A DNA stretch of 64,000 bases from G963665405 sp963665405. Lineage in GTDB: Bacteria > Chloroflexota > Dehalococcoidia > Lucifugimonadales > G963665405. Location of the stretch: positions 124,001 through 188,000 of the forward strand of contig CAXXUH010000004.1 of NCBI GenBank assembly GCA_963665405.2. Direction: 5' to 3'. A model generated the notes under the pieces. That model was not told where the DNA came from. It was given only the letters and a program-made list of their open reading frames with translations, and did not search any database. This document shows, piece by piece, positions 1 to 8,653 of this stretch. A program made the translations under genes and the position numbers. Position 1 is the first letter of the stretch; each line of letters begins with the position of its first letter.

Positions 1-1
1 G

Positions 2-674
2 GGGAGGCGGGGTCTGGAGCTGGTCGAAGAGGCTGGCCCCGACCTGGTGATCCTGGATCGGCCTTCCGGACGTGAATGGTCTCGAGGTGCTGCGAACGCT
101 GAGAAGCTTCTCAGACGTTCCCGTAGTGATGCTCACGGCTCGGGGTCAGGACGTCGAGATCGCCCGGTTCCTCGAAGAGGGCGCCGACGACTATGTGGTG
201 AAGCCGTTCAGCCACGTGGAGCTGATGGGGCGCATCCAGGCGATCTTCCGCAGGGCCCACGGCAGGATGCGCTCCTCATCGACGCCGCTGCAAGCGGGAG
301 ACCTCCTGATGGACTTCGGTGCCGCCGAGGTCTACAGGGCGGGACAGCCCGTCAGCCTGACCCGGACCGAGCTCTCCTTGCTCGAACGGCTGGTACGAAA
401 CGCAACACGGGTGGTCAGCTACGAGTCCCTGGCCTCCAACATCCTACAGGTGGCCGAGCCCGCAGACGCCGACAGCCAGCTGATAAAGGTCCACGTGCAG
501 CACCTGCGCTCGAAGCTGGGAGACTCGGCCGAGAACCCCAAGTACATCGCCAACGTCTACGGCATCGGCTACAAGTTCATGCCTCAGGTCACGTCCGGCG
601 TGGCGCAGATCTATCAAGGTTCCGGCGACGGTCAGGAGAAAAAGCTTGCCGGGCTGCAGTCTCTAACCGGCTGA
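2..674 (+). pseudogene. OmpR/PhoB-type response regulator, 5'-truncated by the window edge and frameshifted
   Basis: DNA-binding response regulator of a two-component system. The first bases read, in the frame starting at base 2, as the end of a receiver strand with the phosphoacceptor Asp at 56-58 (LVILD). The rest of the receiver (LPDVNGLEVL, the TARG switch region, and the VVKPF lysine) and a C-terminal winged-helix domain ending VYGIGYKF lie in the frame read from base 60 onward. One base stands where a codon is expected at about 59, so a +1 or -2 frameshift separates the two halves. This may be a sequencing error or a real mutation. The N-terminus lies outside the window. No partner kinase is visible next to it. 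The target genes cannot be told from the sequence. Confidence 0.8.
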
Positions 675-701
675 GCCCTCGCCCGTCTGCCGCTCCCACT
701 G

Positions 702-731
702 CGGCAACCCAGGGCACGGCCTGGGTTGCCG
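702..731. terminator. Strong GC hairpin after the response regulator
   Basis: A perfect 12-base inverted repeat (arms 702-713 and 720-731, loop of six) begins 27 bases after the response-regulator stop. There is no T-run behind it, so it may be a weak or factor-assisted terminator, or an mRNA 3' stabiliser. Confidence 0.4.
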
Positions 732-1125
732 TGGCCGGTCCCTGCCGGGTCTCACCACACCCTGGTCTCGTCTTCGGGGACGTCCAGCCCTCTGCCGGCA
801 CCTCTGCGATTCGAGGCCGGCGCCGCTCGCGCCTCTTTCAGCCCCCATGCCCCTTCACGCGGCCACAGCTAACGATGACCCCACGATACCGGATCGACTC
901 CCCGGCTTAACCAGCGCTTTAGCATCTTCTCTCGTTGCTTTAGCTCGGCCTGGTAATAATGGTGGGGAATAGTCGACAGAGGGCGACCCCAGCCCGGGGA
1001 GTTCTTCGCCCAACCGGTATCCTGGCGCGATAACCGAGATCGCGGGCCGCCGTGCGGGGTCTCTAGCGCATCGTCAAGCGTCCACCCCGGCGCCAGGCAG
1101 CCCGCTCGACAAAAGAGGGGGAGCG
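732..1125. other. Intergenic region with no supported gene
   Basis: About 390 bases lie between the hairpin and the first DivIVA-like gene. Reading frames here have no recognisable product. The part from 900 to 970 is richer in A/T than its surroundings and could hold the promoter of the next gene, but I could not find a well-spaced -35/-10 pair. Confidence 0.4.
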
Positions 1126-1815
1126 ATGTTCAACAGACATCAGGCGCGCATGCTGTGGGGAAGAGAGTTCGATATCGTCGGCCGTGGGCTGGCGGAGGGC
1201 CAGGTCGTCGCCTTCGTCGAAGACCTGCTCGAGCGATATGGCGACCTGCTCGAAGAGCAGCGCTATCGTGACTCCCTGCGAGAGCTCGCGGAGTCCAAGG
1301 TCCGTGAGGCCGTGGACGTGGCCCGCGGGATCGTGGAGGAGGCCAGATCGAAGGCCGCCGCAGCCTCCCTCGAATCGAGACTTGCTGTTCTCGTACGATC
1401 GGACGCGCACGCATCGGACCCGTTCGGAGACGCAGCCACGGGCATCGGCGGGCTCCGCCCCGAGACCACCATCACGATACAGCCGTCCGACGGGGACATC
1501 GCCCCTCCCCGAGTCGGCGACCTTATCGAGGAGATCGAGACCGTAGGGGAGATCTCCGTCAAGGACTTCCAGTGGTCCCCGTCCTCTGGGTGGACGATCA
1601 AGGTCGAGGGCAACGGCGGCGCGCCACTGACCCCGTTGCTCCTTGGGATCAACGGGATCGACAAGATCGTGGAAGAGGCCGATGACGGGAGCATCTTGGA
1701 CCGGCCGCCGCAGCCGGCGCCCCAGGATCGCCTGCCGAACTGCCGCGATGTTGCGCAGAGAAACATCATGATTTGGCTCACTGAGGACGCCCTTTCTCAA
1801 ACCTCCCGAGGTTGA
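1126..1815 (+). CDS. DivIVA-like coiled-coil protein (short paralogue)
   Basis: A 229-residue protein of unknown detailed function. Residues 14-35 (FDIVGRGLAEGQVVAFVEDLL) resemble the N-terminal DivIVA/GpsB motif that binds curved membrane and places cell-division or cell-wall enzymes. A short helical stretch follows to about residue 80. Residues 110-195 form a mixed alpha/beta region that matches the C-terminal domain of the next gene in pattern (strand, helix IEEIETVGEISV, strand, hydrophobic helix), so the two are paralogues. The last 35 residues look disordered. A purine-rich GGGGGAG sequence lies just ahead of the ATG. It is probably co-transcribed with the gene at 1940 (gap 124 bases). 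DivIVA assignment is by motif only. Confidence 0.65.
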   Translation: MFNRHQARMLWGREFDIVGRGLAEGQVVAFVEDLLERYGDLLEEQRYRDSLRELAESKVREAVDVARGIVEEARSKAAAASLESRLAVLVRSDAHASDPFGDAATGIGGLRPETTITIQPSDGDIAPPRVGDLIEEIETVGEISVKDFQWSPSSGWTIKVEGNGGAPLTPLLLGINGIDKIVEEADDGSILDRPPQPAPQDRLPNCRDVAQRNIMIWLTEDALSQTSRG

Positions 1816-1939
1816 CTCCGGCCGGGAAACATGCTACGAAGGACCATTACCGCGTAAGGTAGGGGCGGAGATCGTCGACCACGAGGGCAGCTAGCGGGCG
1901 ATTCCGGACAGCTCGCTCTGTGTTGGCGGGGGTGGACAG

Positions 1940-2971
1940 ATGGCAAACGACGAAGAGGTACGACAGCTGGGAGACCGGCAGTTTCGGCTCGTAAAACACG
2001 GACTCGACGAGCAAGAGGTTGCCGGGTTCGTCGAGGAGCTGCTTGCGCGGCTGAGGAAAGCGGAAGAGATGGGGGAGAAGCCGTACTCGACCTCTCTGGA
2101 CAGGCTTGCGGAGCAGACGCTGGTCGAGGCCGAGAAGATATCGGAGCAGCTCAGGAACGAGGCCAAGCAGATACGCGTCCAGGCCCGGGCCGAGGCCGAC
2201 CAGATCATCGAAGATGCCCGAGCAAACCTCGACGAGCAGACCCGCTCCCTTGCCGACATGGCCAGGGCGGCGTCGGTGGAGTCCCAGAACGTCGTGCAGG
2301 CCGCTCGGGACAGGGCCGCCACGATCGAAGCCGAGGGCGTGCGGCGGGCCGAGAGGATGCTGGAGCACACAAGGCGGCAGATCGAGTCCCAGATTCGGAG
2401 AGACGTCAAGGGTGCGTCGGACAGACTGGTCGGCTACGCGGACGACGTGGTCGATCAGGCCAGGAGTCTGAGCATCGACCTGGATCGCTGGGAGGTCGCC
2501 GAGCCGAGAGCATCGGCGTCGACGGCCCCCGCCGAGCAGCCATCCGCGGAGCGGGCTCCGACAGAGAGCGCTTCGGTGCCTCCTCAGAGTGCGGGCCCCG
2601 ACGCGACGCTCGAGGCCGGGGCACACCAGGTAGTCCTGCAAGCACCGGTCAACCCGGCCGGTCTCGGAGAGATCTACGCGCGGCTGGAAGAGCTGGCCGA
2701 CATCGCCGTTCGCAACGTGGGCCGGGAGGGCGATGGGTCCTATGTCATCAACTTCTCGGTCAGACGTCCCACAGCGATCCTCGGAATACTCGAACACATC
2801 GAGATCGTCGCCGATGTCCGGGTGGAACCCCCGGCGGCCACCGGTGACGGGAACGGCACCAGCGGAGACGGCAAGAGCTCGGGTGCTTCCGGGGCGCGAA
2901 TCGTCGTGAAGCTTAAGTCGCAGACAGGTGACAGGCAGCCCGGGCCGTCGCCCCGTCCGCTCTCTTCGTAG
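1940..2971 (+). CDS. DivIVA-like coiled-coil protein (long paralogue)
   Basis: A 343-residue protein. The N-terminus (FRLVKHGLDEQEVAGFVEEL, about residues 15-34) is DivIVA-like. Residues 55-180 form a long charged coiled coil rich in Glu, Ala, Gln and Arg, as in DivIVA and in ATPase-stalk-like scaffold proteins. An Ala/Pro/Ser-rich linker (about 185-225) leads to a globular C-terminal domain of about 80 residues that recurs in the shorter neighbour. The end is Gly/Ser/Pro-rich. A likely role is a cytoplasmic scaffold at the septum or pole, inferred from the family. The paired arrangement with a shared extra C-terminal domain is unlike standard DivIVA. A GGCGGGGGTGG stretch precedes the ATG. 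Confidence 0.7.
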   Translation: MANDEEVRQLGDRQFRLVKHGLDEQEVAGFVEELLARLRKAEEMGEKPYSTSLDRLAEQTLVEAEKISEQLRNEAKQIRVQARAEADQIIEDARANLDEQTRSLADMARAASVESQNVVQAARDRAATIEAEGVRRAERMLEHTRRQIESQIRRDVKGASDRLVGYADDVVDQARSLSIDLDRWEVAEPRASASTAPAEQPSAERAPTESASVPPQSAGPDATLEAGAHQVVLQAPVNPAGLGEIYARLEELADIAVRNVGREGDGSYVINFSVRRPTAILGILEHIEIVADVRVEPPAATGDGNGTSGDGKSSGASGARIVVKLKSQTGDRQPGPSPRPLSS

Positions 2972-3315
2972 CAGGAAGAGCACAGCGCGCGCGGGAGCGG
3001 GACCACTACCGCCGTCTGCGCCCTCTCTCCGCCCCCTGAGCCTAGCTTCGTTCGCCTCCAGCAGGGCGCTGAGAAATGGATTCTGCGCAACGCCAGTTGC
3101 CACGTCCTCAAGGAAAAAGAGCGAAGCCCGTATCTGAGGGACGCCCCTTCGGCAAGCTCGAGGCAGGCTCTCAGACTCCCGCTAAGAGGGCTCCGCCATT
3201 CCGTACCCCACAACAGGAACAGCTTTCTCAGCATGGCGACAACGGGAAGTACGTGGACCGATCTGGCGGGAGGCGGGGAGCCTGGGGAGTCCGCGGGACG
3301 ATGCCCGTGCTCTGA
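2972..3315. other. Intergenic region containing one dispersed repeat element
   Basis: No supported gene lies here. It holds a copy of the hairpin-rich 3'-end repeat family (see 3134-3197). The rest is non-coding by inspection. Confidence 0.5.
3134..3197 (-). repeat. 3'-end repeat family core, long subtype
   Basis: The core starts with CTGAGGGACGCCCC and ends near CTCAGACTCCCG, with the same 26-base insertion (CTTCGGCAAGCTCGAGGCAG...) seen in unit 2 of the tandem array at 8129. The second hairpin, GGGCTCCGCC, is decayed. The element lies downstream of the small minus-strand gene at 3316-3552 in the orientation found at six other genes in this window. Confidence 0.6.
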
Positions 3316-3552
3316 CTAGACAGACAGGGTGTGGACGATCTGGAGAAACGACCGCAGCCCCTCGGCAAGCTCACCGCGAAAGGTGTGCTGCCCGCTGGTC
3401 AGGAAGCCGGCCGTGAGCGCGTGGTAGGTCGTGGCGGCGAAACGCGGTCCGACGGCTCGGGTCAGGTTCAGGGCCGCAGGGGTCCCAGCCAAAACGAGCC
3501 CTCGGTTTCCTGCCAGGAAGCCTCTGGTCTGTCGCTTGAGCATTGTTGCCAT
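3316..3552 (-). CDS. Small hypothetical protein, 78 residues
   Basis: I do not recognise this protein. It starts MATMLKRQTRGF and ends FLQIVHTLSV, is rich in Ala, Leu, Gly and Thr, and has no clear membrane segment. Two points favour it as a real gene. Its composition is more protein-like than that of the overlapping frames. A member of the 3'-end repeat family lies just downstream (3134-3197) in the orientation seen after well-supported genes. No strong ribosome binding site precedes the ATG, so the start is uncertain. It could also be a decayed fragment. Confidence 0.3.
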   Translation of the reverse strand: MATMLKRQTRGFLAGNRGLVLAGTPAALNLTRAVGPRFAATTYHALTAGFLTSGQHTFRGELAEGLRSFLQIVHTLSV

Positions 3553-4023
<471 letters not shown>

Positions 4024-6516
4024 ATGGACAACCTGGTAGAACTTCTCGAACGATCGGCAGAGGACTTTGCGGAGAGCCCCGCGCTGCTGATCAAGCCGAG
4101 CCTGAGATACAGGGTGTGGACGTACTCGGACCTGTGGGAAGACACAGGCCGTGTCGCGAATTACCTTCAGGACCGGGGGGTCAAGAAGGGAGACAGGGTC
4201 CTCATCTGGGGCCCGAACATGCCACAATGGGTTCTGGCATTCTTCGGCGCTCTCCGCGCGGGTGCGAGCGTCGTCCCTCTGGACGTTAGGAGCGCCCCAG
4301 ACTTCGTCGAGCAGGTGGTGGACCGCACCGAGCCCAGGTTCGCGTTCACATCGAGGCTGACTGACGGCTCTTCTAACCACGAGACCCCGTCGGTGCGGCT
4401 CGAAGAGCTGGATCAGGCGGTGGCGGAGCACACCCCGCGGCCCGCCGAGGTGCCGATCGAGCCCGACGACCTGGCGGAGATCATGTTCACGTCGGGGACG
4501 ACCGGCGACCCCAAGGGGGTGATGCTGACCCATCGAAGCGTCTCGTCCAACGTCCGGAGCGTTGCCGACGCCTTCCCCGGTGACGCATCGGACCGCCTTC
4601 TGTCCATCCTACCGCTCAGCCACATGTTCGAGCAGTGCGGCGGCCTGCTGGTGCCGCTGCTGAACGGGGCCCGGATAGTCTACCCCACGAGCAGGCAGCC
4701 GACTTTCATATTCAGGGCCCTTCAGGAGAACGGCATAACGCTTCTTCTGCTTGTTCCACAGGGCCTGCAGCTCTTCATTGAGGGGATAGAGAGGGAGGTG
4801 GAGCGGCGGGACAGGACCCGTGCCTGGACCATGATGAACCGCTGGGCACCGCGCCTACCCATGACGCTCCGCCGTCGTCTGTTCAACCAGGTTCACGCCA
4901 GGCTTGGAGGCAGGGTACGGGTCATGCTCAGCGGCGGCGCCTATCTCGACCCGGCGCTGGCCCAGAAGTGGGAGAATCTGGGCATAGCGGTGGCCCAGGG
5001 CTACGGGGCGACCGAGGCGTCGCCGGTCATCACGTTCAACCGGCTCCGGGAACGGGTTCAGGGCTCCGTCGGCCGGGCGCTGCTGGGACAGGAGGTCCGG
5101 ATCGCCGAGGACGGCGAGGTCCTCACGCGTGGGCGCAACGTGACGCCCGGCTACTGGCAGGACGAAGAGGCGACCGCGGCCGCCTTCGAGGGAGGCTGGT
5201 ACAGGACCGGCGACCTGGGATACCTGGACGGGTCGGGGAACCTCTTCTTGAAGGGGCGTAAGAAAGACCTCATCGTCCCGGCCAGCGGCCAGAACGTCTA
5301 CGCGGACGACGTCGAGCGCGCGCTGAACGCCCATCCGGCTGTCGCGGAAGCGGTGGTAGCGGGGCTGCCGGACGAGAGGTCCGGGGCAGAGACGGTCCAT
5401 GCGATCCTGCTGCTTGAAGATCCGTCGGTCCCGGCCAAAGACATCATCGAAGAGGCCAACGCGAAGCTGGCGGACCACCAGAGGATCACCGGCCACACCG
5501 TGTGGCCCGAAGACGACTTCCCACGTACCCACACCCTGAAGGTGAGGAAAGGGCCGGTCGTCGACTACGTGAAGGCCGCCCTCGAGGGCGGCTCCAAGAC
5601 ATCCGACACGCAGACCGCGGCACCCTTCGAGAAGATCGACGCGCTCGCAAGGATCGTTGCCGAGGTCGCCCAGGTGTCACCGCAGACCGTGCGGGAGGAC
5701 CAGACCCTGGGTGGAGACCTGGGAATGGACTCGCTCAAGAGGGTGGAGCTGCTGTCGGCCGTCGAGCAGGACCTGGGCGCCTACGTCGACGAGTCCCTTC
5801 TCAGTCCAGCCACCACGGTCGCCGCTCTTCGCGAGCTGGTAGCCGAGCAGGCCCGAGGGCCGAGAGGGGGCATCGAGTTCCGCCGCTGGCCGTTCACCGC
5901 CTGGTGCAACGTCCTTCGCGAAGGGCTGCAGCACGCGCTGGTATTCCCGGCCATTCGCACGGGATACCGGCCGATGACGGCCGGTCTGGAGAATCTCGCG
6001 GATCTGGACGGGCCGGTCCTCTTCGCCGTCAACCACAACGCGGCCCAGTGGGACAGCCTGGTGCTGCTGAGCTGCCTTCCCGGGCGGTGGCGCCGCAGGA
6101 TGTCATACGCCGCGGCGGCGGAGATCACCTTCGGAACGCGCTGGATTGCCGTTCTCGCCTCTCTGCTGGCCGCCGCCTTCCCGTTCAGCCGCGACACGGC
6201 GGTTCGTCAAAGCCTCGAGTACCTCGGCGGTCTTCTCGACAAGGGGTGGAACGTCGGGATCTTCCCCGAGGGGGAGCAGAGGGTCGGTCAAGAGATGCTG
6301 CCGTTCATGACCGGTGTCGGGCTTCTGGCGGTTGAGAGCCGGACCCCGGTCGTCCCCGTCCACCTGGTCAACCACGGGACGCCTCGGCATGGGCTGTTCA
6401 GACTACCCTGGCGGCAGGCGGTCTCGGTCCGGATCGGCAAGCCGCTGACCTTTGGCCCTTCGACGTCGTACGTCGAGGCGACCGAGAGGATCGAGGAGGC
6501 GGTTCGCTCGCTCTGA
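4024..6516 (+). CDS. Acyl-AMP ligase / acyl carrier protein / acyltransferase fusion
   Basis: An 830-residue protein with three domains. Residues 1 to about 525 form an ANL adenylating enzyme, with the P-loop TSGTTGDPKG at 156-165, YGATEASP in the middle and the YRTGDLG hinge region. Residues 540-620 form an acyl carrier protein whose phosphopantetheine Ser is at about 570 (GMDSLKRVEL). Residues 635-830 form a PlsC-type acyltransferase with an NHxxxxxWD-like motif (His671, Asp677) and FPEGEQR at 747-753. The spacing His-x5-Asp is one residue longer than the usual HX4D. The enzyme probably activates a fatty acid, loads it on its own carrier domain and passes it to an acceptor such as a lysophospholipid, as in Aas-like proteins. 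The ATG at 4024 was chosen because AAGGAGGG lies about 10 bases upstream. Confidence 0.85.
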   Translation: MDNLVELLERSAEDFAESPALLIKPSLRYRVWTYSDLWEDTGRVANYLQDRGVKKGDRVLIWGPNMPQWVLAFFGALRAGASVVPLDVRSAPDFVEQVVDRTEPRFAFTSRLTDGSSNHETPSVRLEELDQAVAEHTPRPAEVPIEPDDLAEIMFTSGTTGDPKGVMLTHRSVSSNVRSVADAFPGDASDRLLSILPLSHMFEQCGGLLVPLLNGARIVYPTSRQPTFIFRALQENGITLLLLVPQGLQLFIEGIEREVERRDRTRAWTMMNRWAPRLPMTLRRRLFNQVHARLGGRVRVMLSGGAYLDPALAQKWENLGIAVAQGYGATEASPVITFNRLRERVQGSVGRALLGQEVRIAEDGEVLTRGRNVTPGYWQDEEATAAAFEGGWYRTGDLGYLDGSGNLFLKGRKKDLIVPASGQNVYADDVERALNAHPAVAEAVVAGLPDERSGAETVHAILLLEDPSVPAKDIIEEANAKLADHQRITGHTVWPEDDFPRTHTLKVRKGPVVDYVKAALEGGSKTSDTQTAAPFEKIDALARIVAEVAQVSPQTVREDQTLGGDLGMDSLKRVELLSAVEQDLGAYVDESLLSPATTVAALRELVAEQARGPRGGIEFRRWPFTAWCNVLREGLQHALVFPAIRTGYRPMTAGLENLADLDGPVLFAVNHNAAQWDSLVLLSCLPGRWRRRMSYAAAAEITFGTRWIAVLASLLAAAFPFSRDTAVRQSLEYLGGLLDKGWNVGIFPEGEQRVGQEMLPFMTGVGLLAVESRTPVVPVHLVNHGTPRHGLFRLPWRQAVSVRIGKPLTFGPSTSYVEATERIEEAVRSL

Positions 6517-7118
6517 GCGATCCGGAGGCGATTCGACGGGTCGGGCTTACGGCCTGGAGAGGCCGGCCGCGATCAGTTCAGCCGCGCTCGGACCCAGACG
6601 CCCCACTTGTCGGGATCCGGGATTCTTAGGCGTTGTCCCGCCGGCCTCTTGCAGCGGCGCACGATCCGGACCCTGGAGCGACCTTTCAGGGAAGGGGTGG
6701 CGGCGAGAGGCTGACGGTTCGCATCCGGCGCGAGGCGGACGGCTCGACAGGTCGTGCGGCGGGCTCGGCGCGGGGCCCTGAGAAGCCCCAGCGTCCGGCG
6801 CAGGACGAGCGCCAGGAGGCCCCTGGCCTTGTTGAGGCTTCGGGCCCTCGCCGGTGTTCGAGCTTGGCGGCGCCGGGGTTGAGTGGACAGCTTGGTAACC
6901 ATGGGCCGGTTGGGACCTCCGAGAGAGCCGGGGCTTCAGAGAGTGGCGAGCGTCCAGGGGGTCCGCTCTTTACCGCATCTTTACCATCTTATGCGGTTTG
7001 TTTACCAACCGGGGTATATCCCTCGGCCCAATCTTGCGGCCAGTTGCGGGGCTCTCGACGAGGCCAGCGGAACGATGTCAGTGCGAGGCTCACGCCTGCC
7101 ACGCAAACACGACCGCCT
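6517..7118. other. Intergenic region with no supported gene
   Basis: About 600 bases lie between convergent genes. Open frames on both strands are Arg-rich and look like GC-bias artefacts. TTTACC occurs three times within 6967-7010, in a locally A/T-rich patch, without any gene close enough to link it to. Confidence 0.45.
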
Positions 7119-7931
7119 CTAGTTCATGAAGTTGCCACCGTCGACGTTGATCGACTGTCCGGTTATGCTGCCGGCTGCGTCGGATGAGAGGAACGCGGCC
7201 AGGTTGCCGATGTCCTCGGGGGTCTGCTCTCGCTTCATGGGGATCCGCTCGTCGACCATCCTCTCGAACAGCTCGCGTCCGCCGAGTCCGCGCAGCTCGG
7301 GGTTGGGTCCGGACGCGGACAGGCGCTGGGAGATTCCCTCCCACATCGGCGTCCACAGCAGGCCTGGGCAGATCGCGTTGACGTTGATGCCGTACTTCGC
7401 GACCTGCAGGGCGTGAGACTGGGTCCAACTCACCACCGCGGCCTTAGACGCGCAGTAGTGGGCCAGGACCTCCTGGCCCCTCCTGGCGGCGACCGACGCG
7501 ATGTTCACGATCTTGCCGTATCGCCGCCCGATCATGTGCGGGGCGACGGCCTCCGACGTCATGACTACTCCTCGGACGTTGACGTCGAAGGAGCGCTGCC
7601 AGTCCTCCGGTGTGCTGGTGTCCCGGTCCTGCCATCCGGGCGCGCCGATGACCCCCGCGTCGTTGACGAGGACGTCGATCTGTCCGAACCTCGCAAGGAC
7701 GCCGGACACCATCTGGTCGATCGACTCTCTGCTGGTCACGTCGACCGCGACGGCCATCGATTTCCGCCCGGCAGCCGAGAGCTCGGCGGACATGGCCTCG
7801 GCACCCTCCAGATTGACGTCGGAGACGGCGACATCAGCCCCCTGGGCGGACAGGACCAGGCAGATGCCTCTGCCGATACCGCTCGCGCCGCCGGTAACCA
7901 GGGCGACCCTTCCTGTGAGGTCGGCTATCAT
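7119..7931 (-). CDS. Short-chain dehydrogenase/reductase (SDR)
   Basis: A 270-residue classical SDR, cytosolic, using NAD(P)H to oxidise an alcohol or reduce a ketone. It shows the cofactor motif TGGASGIG near residue 13, an acidic residue after the second strand (SDVN) that suggests NAD(H), VNDAG in place of the usual NNAG, the catalytic Ser in NIASVAA, and YCASK. The C-terminus INVDGG is typical of the FabG-like group. An insertion of about 20 residues near MWEGISQRL may shape the substrate pocket. The substrate cannot be told. It stands alone, with the tandem repeat array upstream of its start. Confidence 0.85.
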   Translation of the reverse strand: MIADLTGRVALVTGGASGIGRGICLVLSAQGADVAVSDVNLEGAEAMSAELSAAGRKSMAVAVDVTSRESIDQMVSGVLARFGQIDVLVNDAGVIGAPGWQDRDTSTPEDWQRSFDVNVRGVVMTSEAVAPHMIGRRYGKIVNIASVAARRGQEVLAHYCASKAAVVSWTQSHALQVAKYGINVNAICPGLLWTPMWEGISQRLSASGPNPELRGLGGRELFERMVDERIPMKREQTPEDIGNLAAFLSSDAAGSITGQSINVDGGNFMN

Positions 7932-7997
7932 TTCTGGAAATCCTCTCTGGCTGAGATCGCCACCACCGCCCCCCTTCTCAAGAAGAGGGGAAGTTTT

Positions 7998-8600
7998 GGA
8001 ATCTGAGGGACACCCTCAGACGCCCGGCAAAGGGGCTGCGCCCCTCTGCACTCCTCGCCTGTCGCTTGTTAGCAGAGTGGAGGCCAGCACGTTCTCACGT
8101 AGACCCCCTCCCCCCGTGAGGGAGCTCTTGGAATCTGAGGGACACCCCTTCGACAAAGCTCAGGGCAGGCTCTCAGACGACCGGCAAAGGGGCTGCGCCC
8201 CTCTGCACTCCTCGCTTGTCGCTTATTAGCAGAGTGGGGGCCAGCACGTTCTCATGTAGACCCCCTCCCCCCGTGAGGGAGATCTTGGAATCTGAGGGAC
8301 ACCCTCAGACGCCCGGCAAAGGGGCTGCGCCCCTCTACACTCCTCGCTTGTCGCTTGTTAGCAGAGTGGAGGCCGGCACGTTCTCACGTAGACCCCCTCC
8401 CCCCGTGAGGGAGATCTTGGAATCTGAGGGACACCCTCAGACGCCCGGCGAAGGGGCTGCGCCCCTCTGCACTCCTCGCCTGCCGCTTGTTAGCAGGGCG
8501 GGGGCTACATGTTCTCACGTAGACCCCGCCCCCCACGAGGGAGATTTTGGAATCTGGGGGACACCCTCAGACGCCCGGCAAAGGGGGCACGGCCTCCTTA
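7998..8600 (-). repeat. Five-unit tandem array of the 3'-end repeat element
   Basis: Units start with TGGAATCTG at 7998, 8129, 8286, 8418 and 8548, giving steps of 131, 157, 132 and 130 bases. Unit 2 is longer because of a 26-base insertion. Each unit carries three hairpin-forming stretches: CTGAGGGACACCCTCAG, AGGGGCTGCGCCCCT, and a C-rich/G-rich pair. The last unit is cut short near 8600. The array lies downstream of egtD in the orientation shared by single copies after other genes. Units are contiguous with no unique spacers, so it is not CRISPR. Confidence 0.9.
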
Positions 8601-8653
8601 GAACCCCCGAGAGTGGGCTCTCACAGGAGATTGCTGCACGGCAGCGAACCTCC

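Noticed and set aside
935..960. Promoter TTGCTT ... TAATAAT before the first DivIVA-like gene
   Set aside because: The spacer is only 13-14 bases and the start is 166 bases away, so support is too weak.
6573..6902. A 109-residue minus-strand frame
   Set aside because: Arg-rich, no ribosome binding site and no family resemblance.
7998..8600. CRISPR array
   Set aside because: Units are about 131 bases and contiguous, without short repeats and unique spacers. No cas genes are present.
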